Source of the DNA: Hymenobacter sp. H14-R3 | GTDB taxonomy: Bacteria > Bacteroidota > Bacteroidia > Cytophagales > Hymenobacteraceae | Reading direction: 5' to 3' | DNA: 64,000 nucleotides | Assembly: GCF_030063445.1 (NCBI RefSeq) | Contig: NZ_JASITD010000001.1 | Span: forward strand, 248,001-312,000 | In this document: piece by piece, positions 1-8,710 of the stretch | How the letters are laid out: the number at the start of each line of letters is the position of its first letter | Position numbering within the stretch: position 1 is the stretch's first letter | Translations under genes and position numbers: made by a program | The notes under the pieces: model-generated | Databases searched by the model: none | What the model was told of the DNA's origin: nothing | The model's input: the letters and a program-made list of their open reading frames with translations, nothing else

Positions 1-15
1 TTTCGTTGTAGCCAA
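1..15 (-). CDS. rpoB: Probable start of RNA polymerase beta subunit gene (partial)
   Basis: The last 15 bases read on the minus strand as a TTG start followed by Ala-Thr-Thr-Lys, and continue off the window edge. RpoB follows RplL in this operon in almost all bacteria, and an N-terminus of this kind is what I expect for Hymenobacter-type RpoB. Only five codons are visible, so the assignment rests on gene order. An alternative is that the true start lies beyond the window. Confidence 0.4.
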
Positions 16-156
16 TTGGAAAGGTTTTAAAATGTATACGTAAGCTATTGTAATTACGCGATTTAACTCTCTTATCAACCTAAGTTTGGAAGGTTGCTTT
101 TACACCTGCACCTACGGTAAAAGCCTTCAGACAAACCCAGGGGTTGTGAGCGCAGC

Positions 157-227
157 AAAGGACCTTACCACGTTGATTGTCAGATGAGTCCGAAACTCTT
201 GCGACGTGTAACGTGATAAGGTCCTTT
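157..227 (-). promoter_or_regulatory. Long stem-loop in the rplL-rpoB spacer, candidate RNase III processing site
   Basis: Arms 157-174 and 210-227 are complementary over 18 bases. The single non-Watson-Crick position is a G-U pair in RNA of the minus (operon) strand but a C-A mismatch in RNA of the plus strand, so the structure fits the operon transcript. The 35-base loop holds a small inner hairpin (186-198). In E. coli the rplL-rpoB spacer carries an attenuator and an RNase III site; the same role here is an inference. The remainder of the 390-base spacer shows no gene. Confidence 0.55.
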
Positions 228-332
228 ATTTACTTCGCTCCATGCGGGATGATAGAAGAAGAAAATTGCTAGCCTAAGACAACCAAAAGCAAAAGCTTTG
301 AGTTGCAAAATTCGACTTATTCTCTACAAACA

Positions 333-358
333 GGAAAAGACCTGGCTAAGTTGCCAGG
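333..358 (-). terminator. Weak hairpin downstream of rplL, possible attenuator
   Basis: A six-base stem (341-346 with 353-358, loop of six) is followed on the minus strand by TCTTTT. It lies about 35 bases after the rplL stop and before rpoB. It is too weak for a full terminator, so partial termination that lowers rpoBC relative to ribosomal proteins is the likely role. Confidence 0.45.
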
Positions 359-393
359 CCTAATCCGATTCGGGAGCAAGCCCGTAGGCGAAC

Positions 394-768
394 CTACTTA
401 ACTTCTACTTCAGCACCAGCTTCTTCAAGCTGCTTCTTCAGGCCTTCAGCCTCATCTTTGGTAACACCTTCTTTCAGTGCTTTAGGAGCACCGTCAACCA
501 GTTCTTTAGCCTCTTTCAGGCCCAGACCGGTCAGGTCTTTTACCAACTTAACTACGGCCAGCTTAGCGCCACCAGCAGCTTTCAGGATAACATCAAACGT
601 CGTCTTCTCCTCGGGAGCCTCAGCAGCAGCCGGGCCAGCAGCACCGGCGGGAGCAGCAGCAGCAGCCGGCTCGATGCCGTATTCATCCTTCAGGATACCT
701 GCGAGTTCGTTTACTTCTTTAACGGTGAGGCTAACAAGCTGCTCAGCGAAGGCTTTCAAATCTGCCAT
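394..768 (-). CDS. rplL: 50S ribosomal protein L7/L12
   Basis: This 124-residue acidic protein forms the mobile stalk of the large ribosomal subunit that recruits translation GTPases. The N-terminal dimerisation helix ([16 protein letters not shown]), an Ala/Pro/Gly-rich hinge at about residues 35-52 and the C-terminal domain with [20 protein letters not shown] are all present, and the length is normal. An open frame continues upstream into rplJ, but the ATG at 768 starts the conserved protein, so the upstream extension is not real. It is co-transcribed with rplJ (61-base gap) and is followed by the rpoB leader structures. Confidence 0.98.
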   Translation of the reverse strand: MADLKAFAEQLVSLTVKEVNELAGILKDEYGIEPAAAAAPAGAAGPAAAEAPEEKTTFDVILKAAGGAKLAVVKLVKDLTGLGLKEAKELVDGAPKALKEGVTKDEAEGLKKQLEEAGAEVEVK

Positions 769-829
769 TTCTGTAGATTGGTAAAAAAGGTTGTGTTGGA
801 AATTTAAAGTTGAAAAGGATGAGCAGCGG

Positions 830-1384
830 TTAGCCTGCAGCTTCTTCTTTTTCGGAAAGCGTTTTGAGGAGGCCAGCCAGAATGTTGCCACCGCTCGACA
901 GAGCAGAGATAACATTTTTAGCGGGCGATTGCAGCAAGCCGATAACCTCACCAATGAGTTCGTTCTTGCCTTTGATGGTGCTCAAGGCTTCAAGCTGGTC
1001 AGCACCTACATAGATGCCAGCAGCTACATAAGCACCTTTCAACACGGGCTTCGGCGTAACATTACGACCGTAAGCCTGCTGCTTGTAGAAGTCTTTTAGC
1101 AACTTAGCAGGAGCCGAGCCGCTCTCTTTCGAGAACAATACGCCTGACTGGCCTACCAGCGCTGCATCCATCTCCGCCGTGTCGCCGCCGAGGGTATCGA
1201 GAGCTTTGCGGATGAAAGAGTTTTTGTAGACTTTGAATTCCAGCCCGCGGTTATAGCAAAGGCGACGGAAATCGTTGATTTTCGCTACCGACATGCCCGA
1301 GGCATCGGCGATATAGAATGCGTTGTGCGACTGGAACTTCTCGCTCAACTCATCCACGAGGGTTTGTTTTTCTTCCCGATTCAT
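830..1384 (-). CDS. rplJ: 50S ribosomal protein L10
   Basis: L10 anchors the L7/L12 dimers to 23S rRNA at the stalk base. The 184-residue protein has the usual N-terminal globular part ([27 protein letters not shown]) and a C-terminal helix ([18 protein letters not shown]) that binds L7/L12. It starts 15 bases after the rplA stop, leaving no room for the L10 leader known from other phyla, so autoregulation, if present, must act elsewhere in the operon. Confidence 0.97.
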   Translation of the reverse strand: MNREEKQTLVDELSEKFQSHNAFYIADASGMSVAKINDFRRLCYNRGLEFKVYKNSFIRKALDTLGGDTAEMDAALVGQSGVLFSKESGSAPAKLLKDFYKQQAYGRNVTPKPVLKGAYVAAGIYVGADQLEALSTIKGKNELIGEVIGLLQSPAKNVISALSSGGNILAGLLKTLSEKEEAAG

Positions 1385-1399
1385 GGTTGGTTGATATTA

Positions 1400-2098
1400 T
1401 TAGTTAGCGGAAGAAACCGTGCTGTCAACCGGCACTGCCGGCGACATAGTGCTACTGAGCGTGATGCTACGGATGTAGGTGCCTTTCGACGAAGAAGGCT
1501 TCAGACGACCAAGCGTCTGAATTACTTCCAAAGCGTTCTCGGCCAGCTTGCTGGGGTCGAACGAAACCTTACCTACCGAGCAGTGAATGATACCGGTTTT
1601 ATCAACCTTAAAGTCGATTTTACCAGCTTTCACTTCCTGCACCGCCTTAGCTACGTCGGTCGTTACCGTACCCGACTTCGGGTTTGGCATTAGACCACGC
1701 GGGCCAAGTACACGACCCAAACGACCGACCTTAGCCATTACAGAAGGCATGGTGATGATTACGTCAATGTCAGTCCAGCCCTTCTCGATTTTGGCAATGT
1801 AATCGTCCAGACCAACGAAGTCGGCACCAGCTGCTGTAGCTTCGGCTTCTTTGTCGGCGGGCACGAGGGCCAGAACGCGAACGGTTTTGCCAGTGCCGTG
1901 AGGCAGGGTAGCAACACCGCGCACCATCTGGTCGGCTTTGCGGGGGTCTACGCCGAGGCGAACGTCGATATCAACAGAGGCATCGAACTTGGTGTAAGTG
2001 ATATCTTTTACCACTTGCGCGGCTTCGAGCAGGCTGCGTACCTGCGTCAGGTCGTGTTTGGCAAGGGCTTCCTTGCGCTTTTTGCTGATTGCTGCCAT
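1400..2098 (-). CDS. rplA: 50S ribosomal protein L1
   Basis: L1 binds 23S rRNA at the E-site stalk and in many bacteria also represses its own operon. The 232-residue sequence carries family signatures such as [19 protein letters not shown] (about residues 123-141) and [14 protein letters not shown]. It lies 20 bases downstream of rplK. The C-terminal tail after the conserved domain is Ser/Val-rich and slightly longer than in E. coli. Confidence 0.97.
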   Translation of the reverse strand: MAAISKKRKEALAKHDLTQVRSLLEAAQVVKDITYTKFDASVDIDVRLGVDPRKADQMVRGVATLPHGTGKTVRVLALVPADKEAEATAAGADFVGLDDYIAKIEKGWTDIDVIITMPSVMAKVGRLGRVLGPRGLMPNPKSGTVTTDVAKAVQEVKAGKIDFKVDKTGIIHCSVGKVSFDPSKLAENALEVIQTLGRLKPSSSKGTYIRSITLSSTMSPAVPVDSTVSSAN

Positions 2099-2118
2099 TG
2101 TGTATATCCTCCGGTTAG

Positions 2119-2562
2119 TTATTCAGCAAAAGGCGAGTCGCCCTTCACGGTGATACCCATGCTACGAGCCGTGCCGGCTACTTGCTTCATGGCCGACTCC
2201 ACTTTGAAAGCGTTCAGGTCGGGCATTTTGGTTTCGGCGATAGTACGAACCTGGTCCCACGTTACCGAGCCCACTTTGTTACGGTTAGGCTCTTTCGAAC
2301 CGTTCTGCAACTTGGCGGCATCCATAAGGAGAACTGGTACCGGAGGAGTCTTGATAACAAAGTCAAAAGACTTATCCGTGTACATCGTAATCAGGACGGG
2401 GCAGATTTGGCCAGCTTTATCTTGGGTGCGCGCATTAAACTGCTTGCAAAACTCCATGATATTCAAGCCTTTACTACCAAGCGCAGGTCCAATCGGCGGC
2501 GCGGGATTCGCGGAGCCTCCCTTTACCTGAAGTTTCAGGTAACCTCTAATTTCTTTGGCCAT
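2119..2562 (-). CDS. rplK: 50S ribosomal protein L11
   Basis: L11 binds the GTPase-associated region of 23S rRNA. At 147 residues it has normal length and shows the [21 protein letters not shown] motif region near the N-terminus (N-terminal domain) and the C-terminal RNA-binding domain. It is preceded by a 115-base leader (2563-2677) that separates it from nusG. Confidence 0.98.
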   Translation of the reverse strand: MAKEIRGYLKLQVKGGSANPAPPIGPALGSKGLNIMEFCKQFNARTQDKAGQICPVLITMYTDKSFDFVIKTPPVPVLLMDAAKLQNGSKEPNRNKVGSVTWDQVRTIAETKMPDLNAFKVESAMKQVAGTARSMGITVKGDSPFAE

Positions 2563-2677
2563 TTGGTTTATAAAGCTGCGATTGGCGTGACGTAACTCGC
2601 GTCAACCTCAGTTCAGATAATACTCCTATGTGGAAGCCCCGCCTGACCGGAGTGGATATCAGACGACGTATAATACG
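2563..2677 (-). promoter_or_regulatory. Structured leader upstream of rplK-rplA
   Basis: This is the longest protein-free gap between secE and rplL. In the minus-strand RNA two small hairpins can be drawn: 2588-2592 with 2600-2604, and 2622-2626 with 2649-2653. An L1-binding leader at this place controls the L11 operon in several phyla. I cannot identify the L1-site consensus with certainty, so the regulatory role is an inference. Confidence 0.3.
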
Positions 2678-3235
2678 TTACTCTTTTTCTACCTGCGTGT
2701 AGCTCAACTCTACGGGCTGAGCGCGGCCGAAAATTTTCACAATAACGTTTAGTTTCTTACGCTCCTCAAAAACTTCGTTGACGTTGCCGCTGAAGCCGTT
2801 GAAAGGACCATCGATAACCTTGACCAACTCACCCACCGTAAAGGGAGTTTCAATTTCGGCTGATTTCTCTTCCGCCTCATCAACTACGCCCAGTAAACGG
2901 TTTACCTCAGTAAGCGAAAGCGGCACTGGCTTAGCGTTAGTCGTCTTGGTTTCCTTGTCGCCCAAGAAACCAATTACGCCAGGCGTAGAGGTAATAATGT
3001 TCTGAACCTCGCCGTGCGTCAAATCGGAGTGGATAATAATATATCCGGGGTATAGGTTACGCTCACGAACGCGCTTCTTACCGTTGCGCATCTCGAAGAC
3101 CTTCTCAATCGGAATCAGCACCTGCGGGAGAAGCTCCTGCAAATTGTGCCGACCGATTTCAGTCTCCATATATGTTTTGGCTTTCTTTTCCTGGCCGCTC
3201 ACCGAGCGTACCACGTACCATTTCAACTCACCCAT
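2678..3235 (-). CDS. nusG: Transcription termination/antitermination protein NusG
   Basis: NusG binds the RNA polymerase clamp through its N-terminal NGN domain and links it to Rho or ribosomes through a C-terminal KOW domain. The 185-residue sequence begins with the NGN domain (KWYVVRSVSGQEKKAKTYME) and ends with a KOW domain (FTVGELVKVIDGPFNGFSGNV). Some spacer residues between the domains are rich in Asp/Glu/Lys. It starts 10 bases after secE. Confidence 0.97.
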   Translation of the reverse strand: MGELKWYVVRSVSGQEKKAKTYMETEIGRHNLQELLPQVLIPIEKVFEMRNGKKRVRERNLYPGYIIIHSDLTHGEVQNIITSTPGVIGFLGDKETKTTNAKPVPLSLTEVNRLLGVVDEAEEKSAEIETPFTVGELVKVIDGPFNGFSGNVNEVFEERKKLNVIVKIFGRAQPVELSYTQVEKE

Positions 3236-3245
3236 TTCTTAAAAC

Positions 3246-3443
3246 CTAGCGGGCGAAAGTTGAATAAAAAGAATTGAGGGCGGAGTTAAAGCTCACGTCC
3301 ATCAAACCAACCACGGCGGCAAATACCAGCGAGCCAATCAGTACCAGCCCAGCGCTTTTTTGCAGCTCGGTGGTTGAAGGCCACGTTACATTGTAACGCA
3401 TTTCCTCGATGGTGTCGCGGAAATAATTGTTCAGCTTAGCCAT
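3246..3443 (-). CDS. secE: Preprotein translocase subunit SecE
   Basis: SecE clamps SecY in the protein-conducting channel of the inner membrane. The 65-residue protein has a short amphipathic helix (FRDTIEEMRYNVTWPSTTELQKSAG) and a single membrane span (LVLIGSLVFAAVVGLMDVSF), the short form typical of Bacteroidota. The gene lies between tRNA-Trp and nusG, its conserved position. Confidence 0.95.
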   Translation of the reverse strand: MAKLNNYFRDTIEEMRYNVTWPSTTELQKSAGLVLIGSLVFAAVVGLMDVSFNSALNSFYSTFAR

Positions 3444-3498
3444 GGTTGCAAAAAGCCGGTAAAGGCATGAAGTACCGCCGCCGCAGCGACTAAAGTAG

Positions 3499-3569
3499 CA
3501 CGAGTGGAGAGATTCGAACTCCCATCAAAGGTTTTGGAGACCTCTATTCTACCCTTGAACTACACTCGT
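3499..3569 (-). tRNA. trnW: tRNA-Trp (CCA anticodon)
   Basis: The minus strand folds into a cloverleaf with a 7-bp acceptor stem (ACGAGTG with CACTCGT), a T arm with TTCGAAT and an anticodon loop CTCCAAA giving anticodon CCA. The discriminator base is G and CCA is not encoded. The gene sits between tuf and secE and is preceded by its own promoter. Confidence 0.97.
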
Positions 3570-3608
3570 GGGTAACAAAACCGTCAACACTATTTGCTTA
3601 CGGGAGTG

Positions 3609-3639
3609 CAAAGGTACGAAACATTCTGAACAAAACAAA
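3609..3639 (-). promoter_or_regulatory. Promoter for tRNA-Trp-secE-nusG-rpl operon
   Basis: On the minus strand TTTG (3639-3636) is followed after 19 bases by TACCTTTG (3616-3609), a full match to the Bacteroidota housekeeping promoter. The tRNA-Trp gene begins about 40 bases downstream. The TTTG lies within the T-rich tail of the tuf terminator. Confidence 0.8.
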
Positions 3640-3667
3640 TCCGCTCCCAGAAAACTGAGAGCGGATT
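3638..3667 (-). terminator. Intrinsic terminator after tuf
   Basis: Arms 3638-3650 and 3655-3667 pair with one internal mismatch around an AAAA loop, and on the minus strand are followed by TGTTTTGTT. It begins 29 bases after the tuf stop and should separate tuf from tRNA-Trp. Confidence 0.75.
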
Positions 3668-3695
3668 ATGTTAATTTTTAGCAATTGTACTAAAA

Positions 3696-4883
3696 CTAGT
3701 CAAGAATCTCGGTTACCTGACCGGCACCTACCGTACGGCCGCCCTCACGGATAGCAAAACGGAGACCCTTCTCCATTGCCACCTTGTTGATGAGCTCAAC
3801 CGTGATGGTGATGTTGTCGCCGGGCATTACCATTTCAACGCCCTCGGGGAGGGTGATGATGCCGGTAACGTCAGTGGTACGCAGGTAGAACTGCGGACGG
3901 TAGTTGTTGAAGAAAGGAGTGTGGCGGCCGCCTTCCTCTTTCGAGAGAACGTACACCTCAGCCTTGAACTTCTGGTGGGGCTTTACCGAACCGGGCTTGC
4001 AAATAACCATGCCGCGACGGATGGCTTCTTTTTCAATGCCACGGAGCAACAGACCCACGTTGTCGCCAGCTTCGCCACGGTCCAGGATTTTGCGGAACAT
4101 CTCCACACCCGTTACCGTCGACTTCAAGCCTTCGGCACCCATGCCGAGGATGTCAACTTGCTCACCCGAGTTGATGATACCGCGTTCGATACGACCGGTG
4201 GCAACGGTGCCACGGCCCGTAATCGAGAACACATCCTCAACAGGCATCAGGAAAGGCAAGTCGGTCAGACGAGCAGGAATCGGAATGAACGAGTCAACAG
4301 CGTCCATCAACTCTTCGATTTTGGGTACCCAATTAGCATCGCCGTTCAGGCCACCGAGGGCCGAACCTTGGATAACCGGAATGTTATCGCCATCGAAGTT
4401 ATAGAACGAGAGGAGTTCGCGAATTTCCATTTCCACGAGCTCAAGCAGCTCGGGGTCATCCACCATATCCACTTTGTTCATGAACACCACCAACTGGGGA
4501 ACACCTACCTGACGGGCAAGCAGGATATGCTCGCGGGTCTGGGGCATCGGGCCGTCGGTAGCAGCTACCACAAGGATAGCACCGTCCATCTGGGCAGCAC
4601 CGGTTACCATGTTCTTCACATAGTCGGCGTGACCAGGACAGTCAACGTGTGCGTAGTGACGATTAACCGTCGAGTACTCTACGTGCGAAGTGTTGATGGT
4701 GATACCACGCTCTTTTTCCTCGGGGGCGTTATCAATCGAACCGAAATCGCGCTTTTCGGCCAAACCTTTGCCAGCCAGCACCTGCGTGATAGCAGCAGTC
4801 AGGGTAGTCTTGCCGTGGTCGACGTGACCGATGGTGCCGATGTTTACGTGCGGCTTCGACCGGTCGAAATTTTCTTTAGCCAT
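3696..4883 (-). CDS. tuf: Elongation factor Tu
   Basis: EF-Tu delivers aminoacyl-tRNA to the ribosome. The 395-residue protein has all G-domain motifs (GHVDHGKTT at 19-27, DCPGHADY at about 80, NKVD, GSALGG) followed by the two beta-barrel domains, ending [15 protein letters not shown]. The length is normal. It is the only tuf in this window and follows the tRNA-Tyr-Gly-Thr cluster, the usual arrangement in Bacteroidota. Confidence 0.99.
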   Translation of the reverse strand: MAKENFDRSKPHVNIGTIGHVDHGKTTLTAAITQVLAGKGLAEKRDFGSIDNAPEEKERGITINTSHVEYSTVNRHYAHVDCPGHADYVKNMVTGAAQMDGAILVVAATDGPMPQTREHILLARQVGVPQLVVFMNKVDMVDDPELLELVEMEIRELLSFYNFDGDNIPVIQGSALGGLNGDANWVPKIEELMDAVDSFIPIPARLTDLPFLMPVEDVFSITGRGTVATGRIERGIINSGEQVDILGMGAEGLKSTVTGVEMFRKILDRGEAGDNVGLLLRGIEKEAIRRGMVICKPGSVKPHQKFKAEVYVLSKEEGGRHTPFFNNYRPQFYLRTTDVTGIITLPEGVEMVMPGDNITITVELINKVAMEKGLRFAIREGGRTVGAGQVTEILD

Positions 4884-5051
4884 TGTAAAGAGGTAGAAAA
4901 AGAGGGGAAGTAAAAATTAAAAGCAAGTGGCCTTATATGGCAAGAAAGCGAAACCCAGCCAGGGCCAATTCAGGCTTGTGTGCTGTGTATCGCTTCTCTT
5001 GCTGACCCGGCCCTAACCTGACCCGAAGGTAGGGAGTTCCGTAAAATGCTG

Positions 5052-5123
<72 letters not shown>

Positions 5124-5153
5124 TTAAAAGGTATTCTTAAGGTGAGGACCGTG

Positions 5154-5226
5154 AGCGGGAGACGAGGTTCGAACCCGCGACCTGCAGCTTGGAAGGCTGC
5201 CGCTCTACCAGCTGAGCTACTCCCGC
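5154..5226 (-). tRNA. trnG: tRNA-Gly (TCC anticodon)
   Basis: A cloverleaf with acceptor GCGGGAG/CTCCCGC, T loop TTCGAAC and anticodon loop CTTCCAA, giving anticodon TCC. It lies between tRNA-Tyr and tRNA-Thr. Confidence 0.97.
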
Positions 5227-5249
5227 AGTTTGTCTACTCTTTTCAAATG

Positions 5250-5329
5250 TGGGGGTAACAGGACTCGAACCTATGAACCCGAAGGAGGTGAGTTACAGTC
5301 ACCCGCAATTGCCACTATGCGATACCCCC
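5250..5329 (-). tRNA. trnY: tRNA-Tyr (GTA anticodon)
   Basis: A class II tRNA of 80 bases with a long variable arm, acceptor GGGGGTA/TACCCCC and anticodon loop CTGTAAC, giving anticodon GTA. It is the first gene of the tRNA-tuf transcript. Confidence 0.97.
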
Positions 5330-5368
5330 ATTTGTTTGCCAACCCAGTCGTTTACTGTAATTGAGACG

Positions 5369-5398
5369 CAAAAGTACAGGTTTTTGGGGACAATGCAA
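5369..5398 (-). promoter_or_regulatory. Promoter of the tRNA-Tyr-Gly-Thr-tuf operon
   Basis: On the minus strand TTG (5398-5396) is followed after 19 bases by TACTTTTG (5376-5369). This is the Bacteroidota sigma-70 consensus and lies about 40 bases before tRNA-Tyr. Confidence 0.8.
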
Positions 5399-5499
5399 GG
5401 GTTAGCGCAGAAAAAGTTGTGGAAACCTTACTTCTTTTGCTGAAATTAACGTTTTAACAACCTGTAGTAGCCTGCCTCGCTAAGCGCCTTTACCTTGGT

Positions 5500-8070
5500 T
5501 TACATTAAGTTATAATAGCTTTTGAGCCGCTCATCAGTTTCCTTATTTTTAATGTCGAATAACACACTTTTTAAGTCGGGTTGACTAGGTACGAGTGCGA
5601 GCAGCCCACGATAAGCCCCAAGACGCACAAAATACTGGGGGTGGGTTCGCGCTAGCTTTTCGAGCGTATGCACACCTTTTTCGCGCTCGATGACGGGTAC
5701 TTGCACCATGAATGCGCCAAAAGCTTGGAGATAGGTATAAAGGTCGGTGTCGGTGAGGTCGGGAAGGCGACGCAGGAACCAGGCATACTGGTCGAGGCTA
5801 CCACGCTGGGCGTAATAACCGGCAATGGCTACGAGCAGGCTGGAGCTAGGAGTATTTTCAAGAGCTGCTATCTGCGTCCGGGAGTTGGCGGAAGGCAATT
5901 TGGCCAGCGCTTCAATGGCAGCGGCCTCTACTAGGTAAGAGCTATCGCGGAGAGCGGCCTGGTAGGTAGTGGTGTAATTTTCGTTGGGGAAGGCAGCTAG
6001 GGTAACTAAGGCTTGGGCGCGCACCACGCTGCTAGGGTCGGTAGTAGCCAGGCGCTGCACTTCGGTGCGCACGGCACTCACATTAGGGCCACGATAGCCC
6101 CGTAGGTGATCGAGCGTAGTGCGGCGCACGGCAAAGAAATTGTCAGATAAGGCATTACGTAACAAGCCACTAACGGCGAAGTCAGTCGTCTTGTTTTGCA
6201 GTAGGTCGAGTGCCTCGTATTTCTGCAAGTAGTTCTGGGCGTGGTAAAACTGGAAGATTATTTCCTCCATTGTACGCTCTTCATCCAACTGGGCCAATAG
6301 CTGGCTTTCGCTGTCAAACTTGACCATAGTGGGCTTGTCGGCGGCGAGGAAGGAGAATGTTTGGTCGGCTTTGGTAATGGTGATTTGATGGTTAGTCGGC
6401 TTTTCCTTCTGCCAGACCGTGACCGTGACGGGCAGGCGAAACACTGGCTGAAACAGGGTATCCTGGGTTTGCTGCACGCGCAGCAGCACTTGGCCATTGC
6501 TGTAGGAGTGCGATACCTTTAACTCGGGGTGGCCTCGCTCCAGAAACCACTGGTCGAAAAACCACTTCAGGTCTTCGCCAGTCGTTTCTTCAAAGGCTGT
6601 GCGCAAGTCACTGATTTCAACCGCAGTAAATTTATTTTGATTTAAGTAGCGATTGAGGGCGGTGAAGAAGGCTTCATCGCCCACGTACTTGCGCAGCATG
6701 TGCAGTACCCGGCCCCCCTTCTCGTAGGAGTGGCGGTCGAACATGTCCTCCCGGTTAGCATAGTGGTAGCGAATGAGGGGCTCGCGCTTCGACTCAGCTT
6801 CCTCCAAGTAGTGCGCCAAGTCTTGCTGTTGCACGAGGGCGGCGGCATCGGCCCCGTACTTGTGCTCGGCCCAGAGGTACTGCGAGTAGTTGGCAAAGCT
6901 CTCGTTAAGAGGCAGGTTGCTCCACGACTCGCAGGTGACATAATCGCCAAACCATTGGTGAAACAACTCGTGGGCGATTACGGACTCGGAGGTTTCGTAA
7001 GTGTTATCGAATAGCTCCCGGCGAGTAGCTTGGATAGTGGCTCCATGCACCGTGGCGGTGGTATTTTCCATGGCGCCGCTCACGTAGTCGCGTACGGCAA
7101 TCTGGGAGTACTTCTCCCAAGGGAATTCTACGCCCAAGCGCTTGGAAAAGAATTCTAGCATTTCGGGCGTGTGGCCAAAAACGGCTTTCGCAGTGTTTTT
7201 AAACTTGGGCTCGACGTAATAATCAACGGCTTTGCCGTGCCAGGTATCCGATACCACGGCGAAGTCGCCCACAGCCAGCATGGTGAGGTAGGGCGCGGCG
7301 GGCAGGCTTTGGTGCCACGTATCGGTGCGCGAGCCGTCGGGGTTCTTTTTGGAGGTAATCAGGAGGCCATTAGAGAGGGTTTTGAACTGGTCCTCAACGG
7401 TCAGGCTGATTTCCTGGGTCATGCGCTGATTGGGGTGGTCCACGGTTGGAAACCAGCAGGAACTACTTTGCGTCTCGCCCTGCGTCCAGATTTGGCGGGG
7501 CTTACCCGGCTCTTTACCCACGGGATTAATAAAATACAAGCCCTTGGCGGCCGTAATGGCTTCGCTGCCACCGGCGGGTAGCTCATTGGGCCGGGCTACG
7601 TAGGTGATGCGCAGTTGGTAAGCCTGTTCCCGCGCATAAGCATGGTCGAGGTTGATAACCAGCTGACGGTTATCATACTTATAGGTGAGGGGCTTATTAG
7701 CCTTCGCATCTACCAATTGCACCGATTTGATAATGAACCCTTTAGCATCAAGTACCGCTACCGTTTGGGGATAAAAGTGCGAGCGAAGCGTAAGCACCGC
7801 CGTGCCCAGCAGGTATTGGTGCGCGTAGTCGAAGCGCACGTCGAGCTTGGTATCGGTAACGTCGGTAAGCTGAGTAGCGCTGGGTTGGTAGGGCGTGGTA
7901 GGCGGCAGCCAAGATGGCACCGTAATGCCACTCGAAACAACTGGGGCAGTAGCAGTTACCTCTTTGCTTTTTTTGCGAGTGTCTTTCGCGCCGCTGCCTC
8001 CCGACTGCCCGAATGCGACAAAACCGGCCAAAAAGACCACCAAAAACTGACCGGGAAACAAGTATTTCAT
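5500..8070 (-). CDS. M1 family metallo-aminopeptidase, exported
   Basis: This 856-residue protein is a zinc-dependent aminopeptidase of the M1 (aminopeptidase N-like) family. It has an N-terminal signal peptide (KYLFPGQFLVVFLAGFVAFG), a beta-rich N-terminal domain, the substrate-binding GAMEN motif at residues 332-336 and the zinc site HELFH at 367-371 with the downstream NESFANY. The C-terminal 250 residues look like HEAT-type helical repeats (RTEVQRLATTDPSSVVRAQALVTLA). It probably trims peptides in the periplasm for uptake. It is transcribed alone, divergently from the biotin carrier gene. Confidence 0.93.
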   Translation of the reverse strand: MKYLFPGQFLVVFLAGFVAFGQSGGSGAKDTRKKSKEVTATAPVVSSGITVPSWLPPTTPYQPSATQLTDVTDTKLDVRFDYAHQYLLGTAVLTLRSHFYPQTVAVLDAKGFIIKSVQLVDAKANKPLTYKYDNRQLVINLDHAYAREQAYQLRITYVARPNELPAGGSEAITAAKGLYFINPVGKEPGKPRQIWTQGETQSSSCWFPTVDHPNQRMTQEISLTVEDQFKTLSNGLLITSKKNPDGSRTDTWHQSLPAAPYLTMLAVGDFAVVSDTWHGKAVDYYVEPKFKNTAKAVFGHTPEMLEFFSKRLGVEFPWEKYSQIAVRDYVSGAMENTTATVHGATIQATRRELFDNTYETSESVIAHELFHQWFGDYVTCESWSNLPLNESFANYSQYLWAEHKYGADAAALVQQQDLAHYLEEAESKREPLIRYHYANREDMFDRHSYEKGGRVLHMLRKYVGDEAFFTALNRYLNQNKFTAVEISDLRTAFEETTGEDLKWFFDQWFLERGHPELKVSHSYSNGQVLLRVQQTQDTLFQPVFRLPVTVTVWQKEKPTNHQITITKADQTFSFLAADKPTMVKFDSESQLLAQLDEERTMEEIIFQFYHAQNYLQKYEALDLLQNKTTDFAVSGLLRNALSDNFFAVRRTTLDHLRGYRGPNVSAVRTEVQRLATTDPSSVVRAQALVTLAAFPNENYTTTYQAALRDSSYLVEAAAIEALAKLPSANSRTQIAALENTPSSSLLVAIAGYYAQRGSLDQYAWFLRRLPDLTDTDLYTYLQAFGAFMVQVPVIEREKGVHTLEKLARTHPQYFVRLGAYRGLLALVPSQPDLKSVLFDIKNKETDERLKSYYNLM

Positions 8071-8127
8071 GCAAGAGGCAGACTCAGAATAAGGTCAGCA
8101 AGTTCCGCATGAAATTAAGATTCGGCT

Positions 8128-8135
8128 TACCTTTA
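8128..8135 (+). promoter_or_regulatory. Possible -7 element for the biotin carrier gene
   Basis: TACCTTTA is one base off TAnnTTTG and lies 33 bases before the start codon. No clear TTTG is found at the -33 position. Confidence 0.3.
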
Positions 8136-8167
8136 ACCCCATTTCGGCCAACAGGGCCGGCTTCCTT

Positions 8168-8671
8168 ATGCTTCATATCAGCACTAGCCCAGCGCATAGC
8201 TGGGAGGTGGACTTCCGAGCCGCCAATTCCGTTATGCTCAATGGCCAGCCCTTTGTGTGGGACATGGTACCCCTGGGCGATGGTCGCTACCATGTGCTGC
8301 ACCAAGGCAAATCGTACAATGCTGAACTAGTGCAGGCCGACTATGCCGCGAAGGCTTTTGTGCTGAAAATCAACGGCCAGCGCGTCGAGCTTCAGGCCAA
8401 GGACCGGTTCGACCAACTGCTCGACAAGCTAGGCCTGAGCGATACCTCGGTGAAGCAGGTGAACGAGTTGAAAGCGCCTATGCCAGGCCTCATCATCGAT
8501 ATTCGGGTGCAACCGGGCCAAGCCGTGCAGAAGGGCGACCCGCTGCTGGTACTAGAAGCCATGAAGATGGAAAACATTTTGAAAGCCCCCACCGATGGCA
8601 CCATTGCCAGCATTGCCGTGGTGCTACGCGCCAACGTTACCAAGGGGCAGGTACTGGTAAAATTTGCCTAG
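8168..8671 (+). CDS. Biotin carboxyl carrier protein subunit (biotinyl domain)
   Basis: The 167-residue protein ends in a biotinyl/lipoyl domain (residues about 95-167, APMPGLIIDI to GQVLVKFA) with the biotinylation motif EAMKMEN, Lys133 being the attachment site. The N-terminal 90 residues resemble the linker domain of free-standing carrier subunits of acyl-CoA carboxylases (propionyl- or acetyl-CoA type). No carboxylase or carboxyltransferase gene is adjacent, so the partner enzyme cannot be named. pyrH follows after 39 bases. Confidence 0.88.
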   Translation: MLHISTSPAHSWEVDFRAANSVMLNGQPFVWDMVPLGDGRYHVLHQGKSYNAELVQADYAAKAFVLKINGQRVELQAKDRFDQLLDKLGLSDTSVKQVNELKAPMPGLIIDIRVQPGQAVQKGDPLLVLEAMKMENILKAPTDGTIASIAVVLRANVTKGQVLVKFA

Positions 8672-8710
8672 CTACCCTCCCTCCCACCCGTCTTTTTAGC
8701 TTTTACTATT

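Noticed and set aside
181..196. Resemblance to a hammerhead ribozyme core (…GATGAGTCC…GAAAC) in the rplL-rpoB spacer
   Set aside because: It lies on the antisense strand, stem II is missing and the flanking bases form the long stem instead.
458..784. Open frame antisense to rplL
   Set aside because: Low-complexity Ala/Ser translation caused by the codon pattern of rplL; no homology pattern or promoter.
5249..5443. Open frame across tRNA-Tyr and its promoter
   Set aside because: It runs antisense through a tRNA gene and a promoter; no protein family features.
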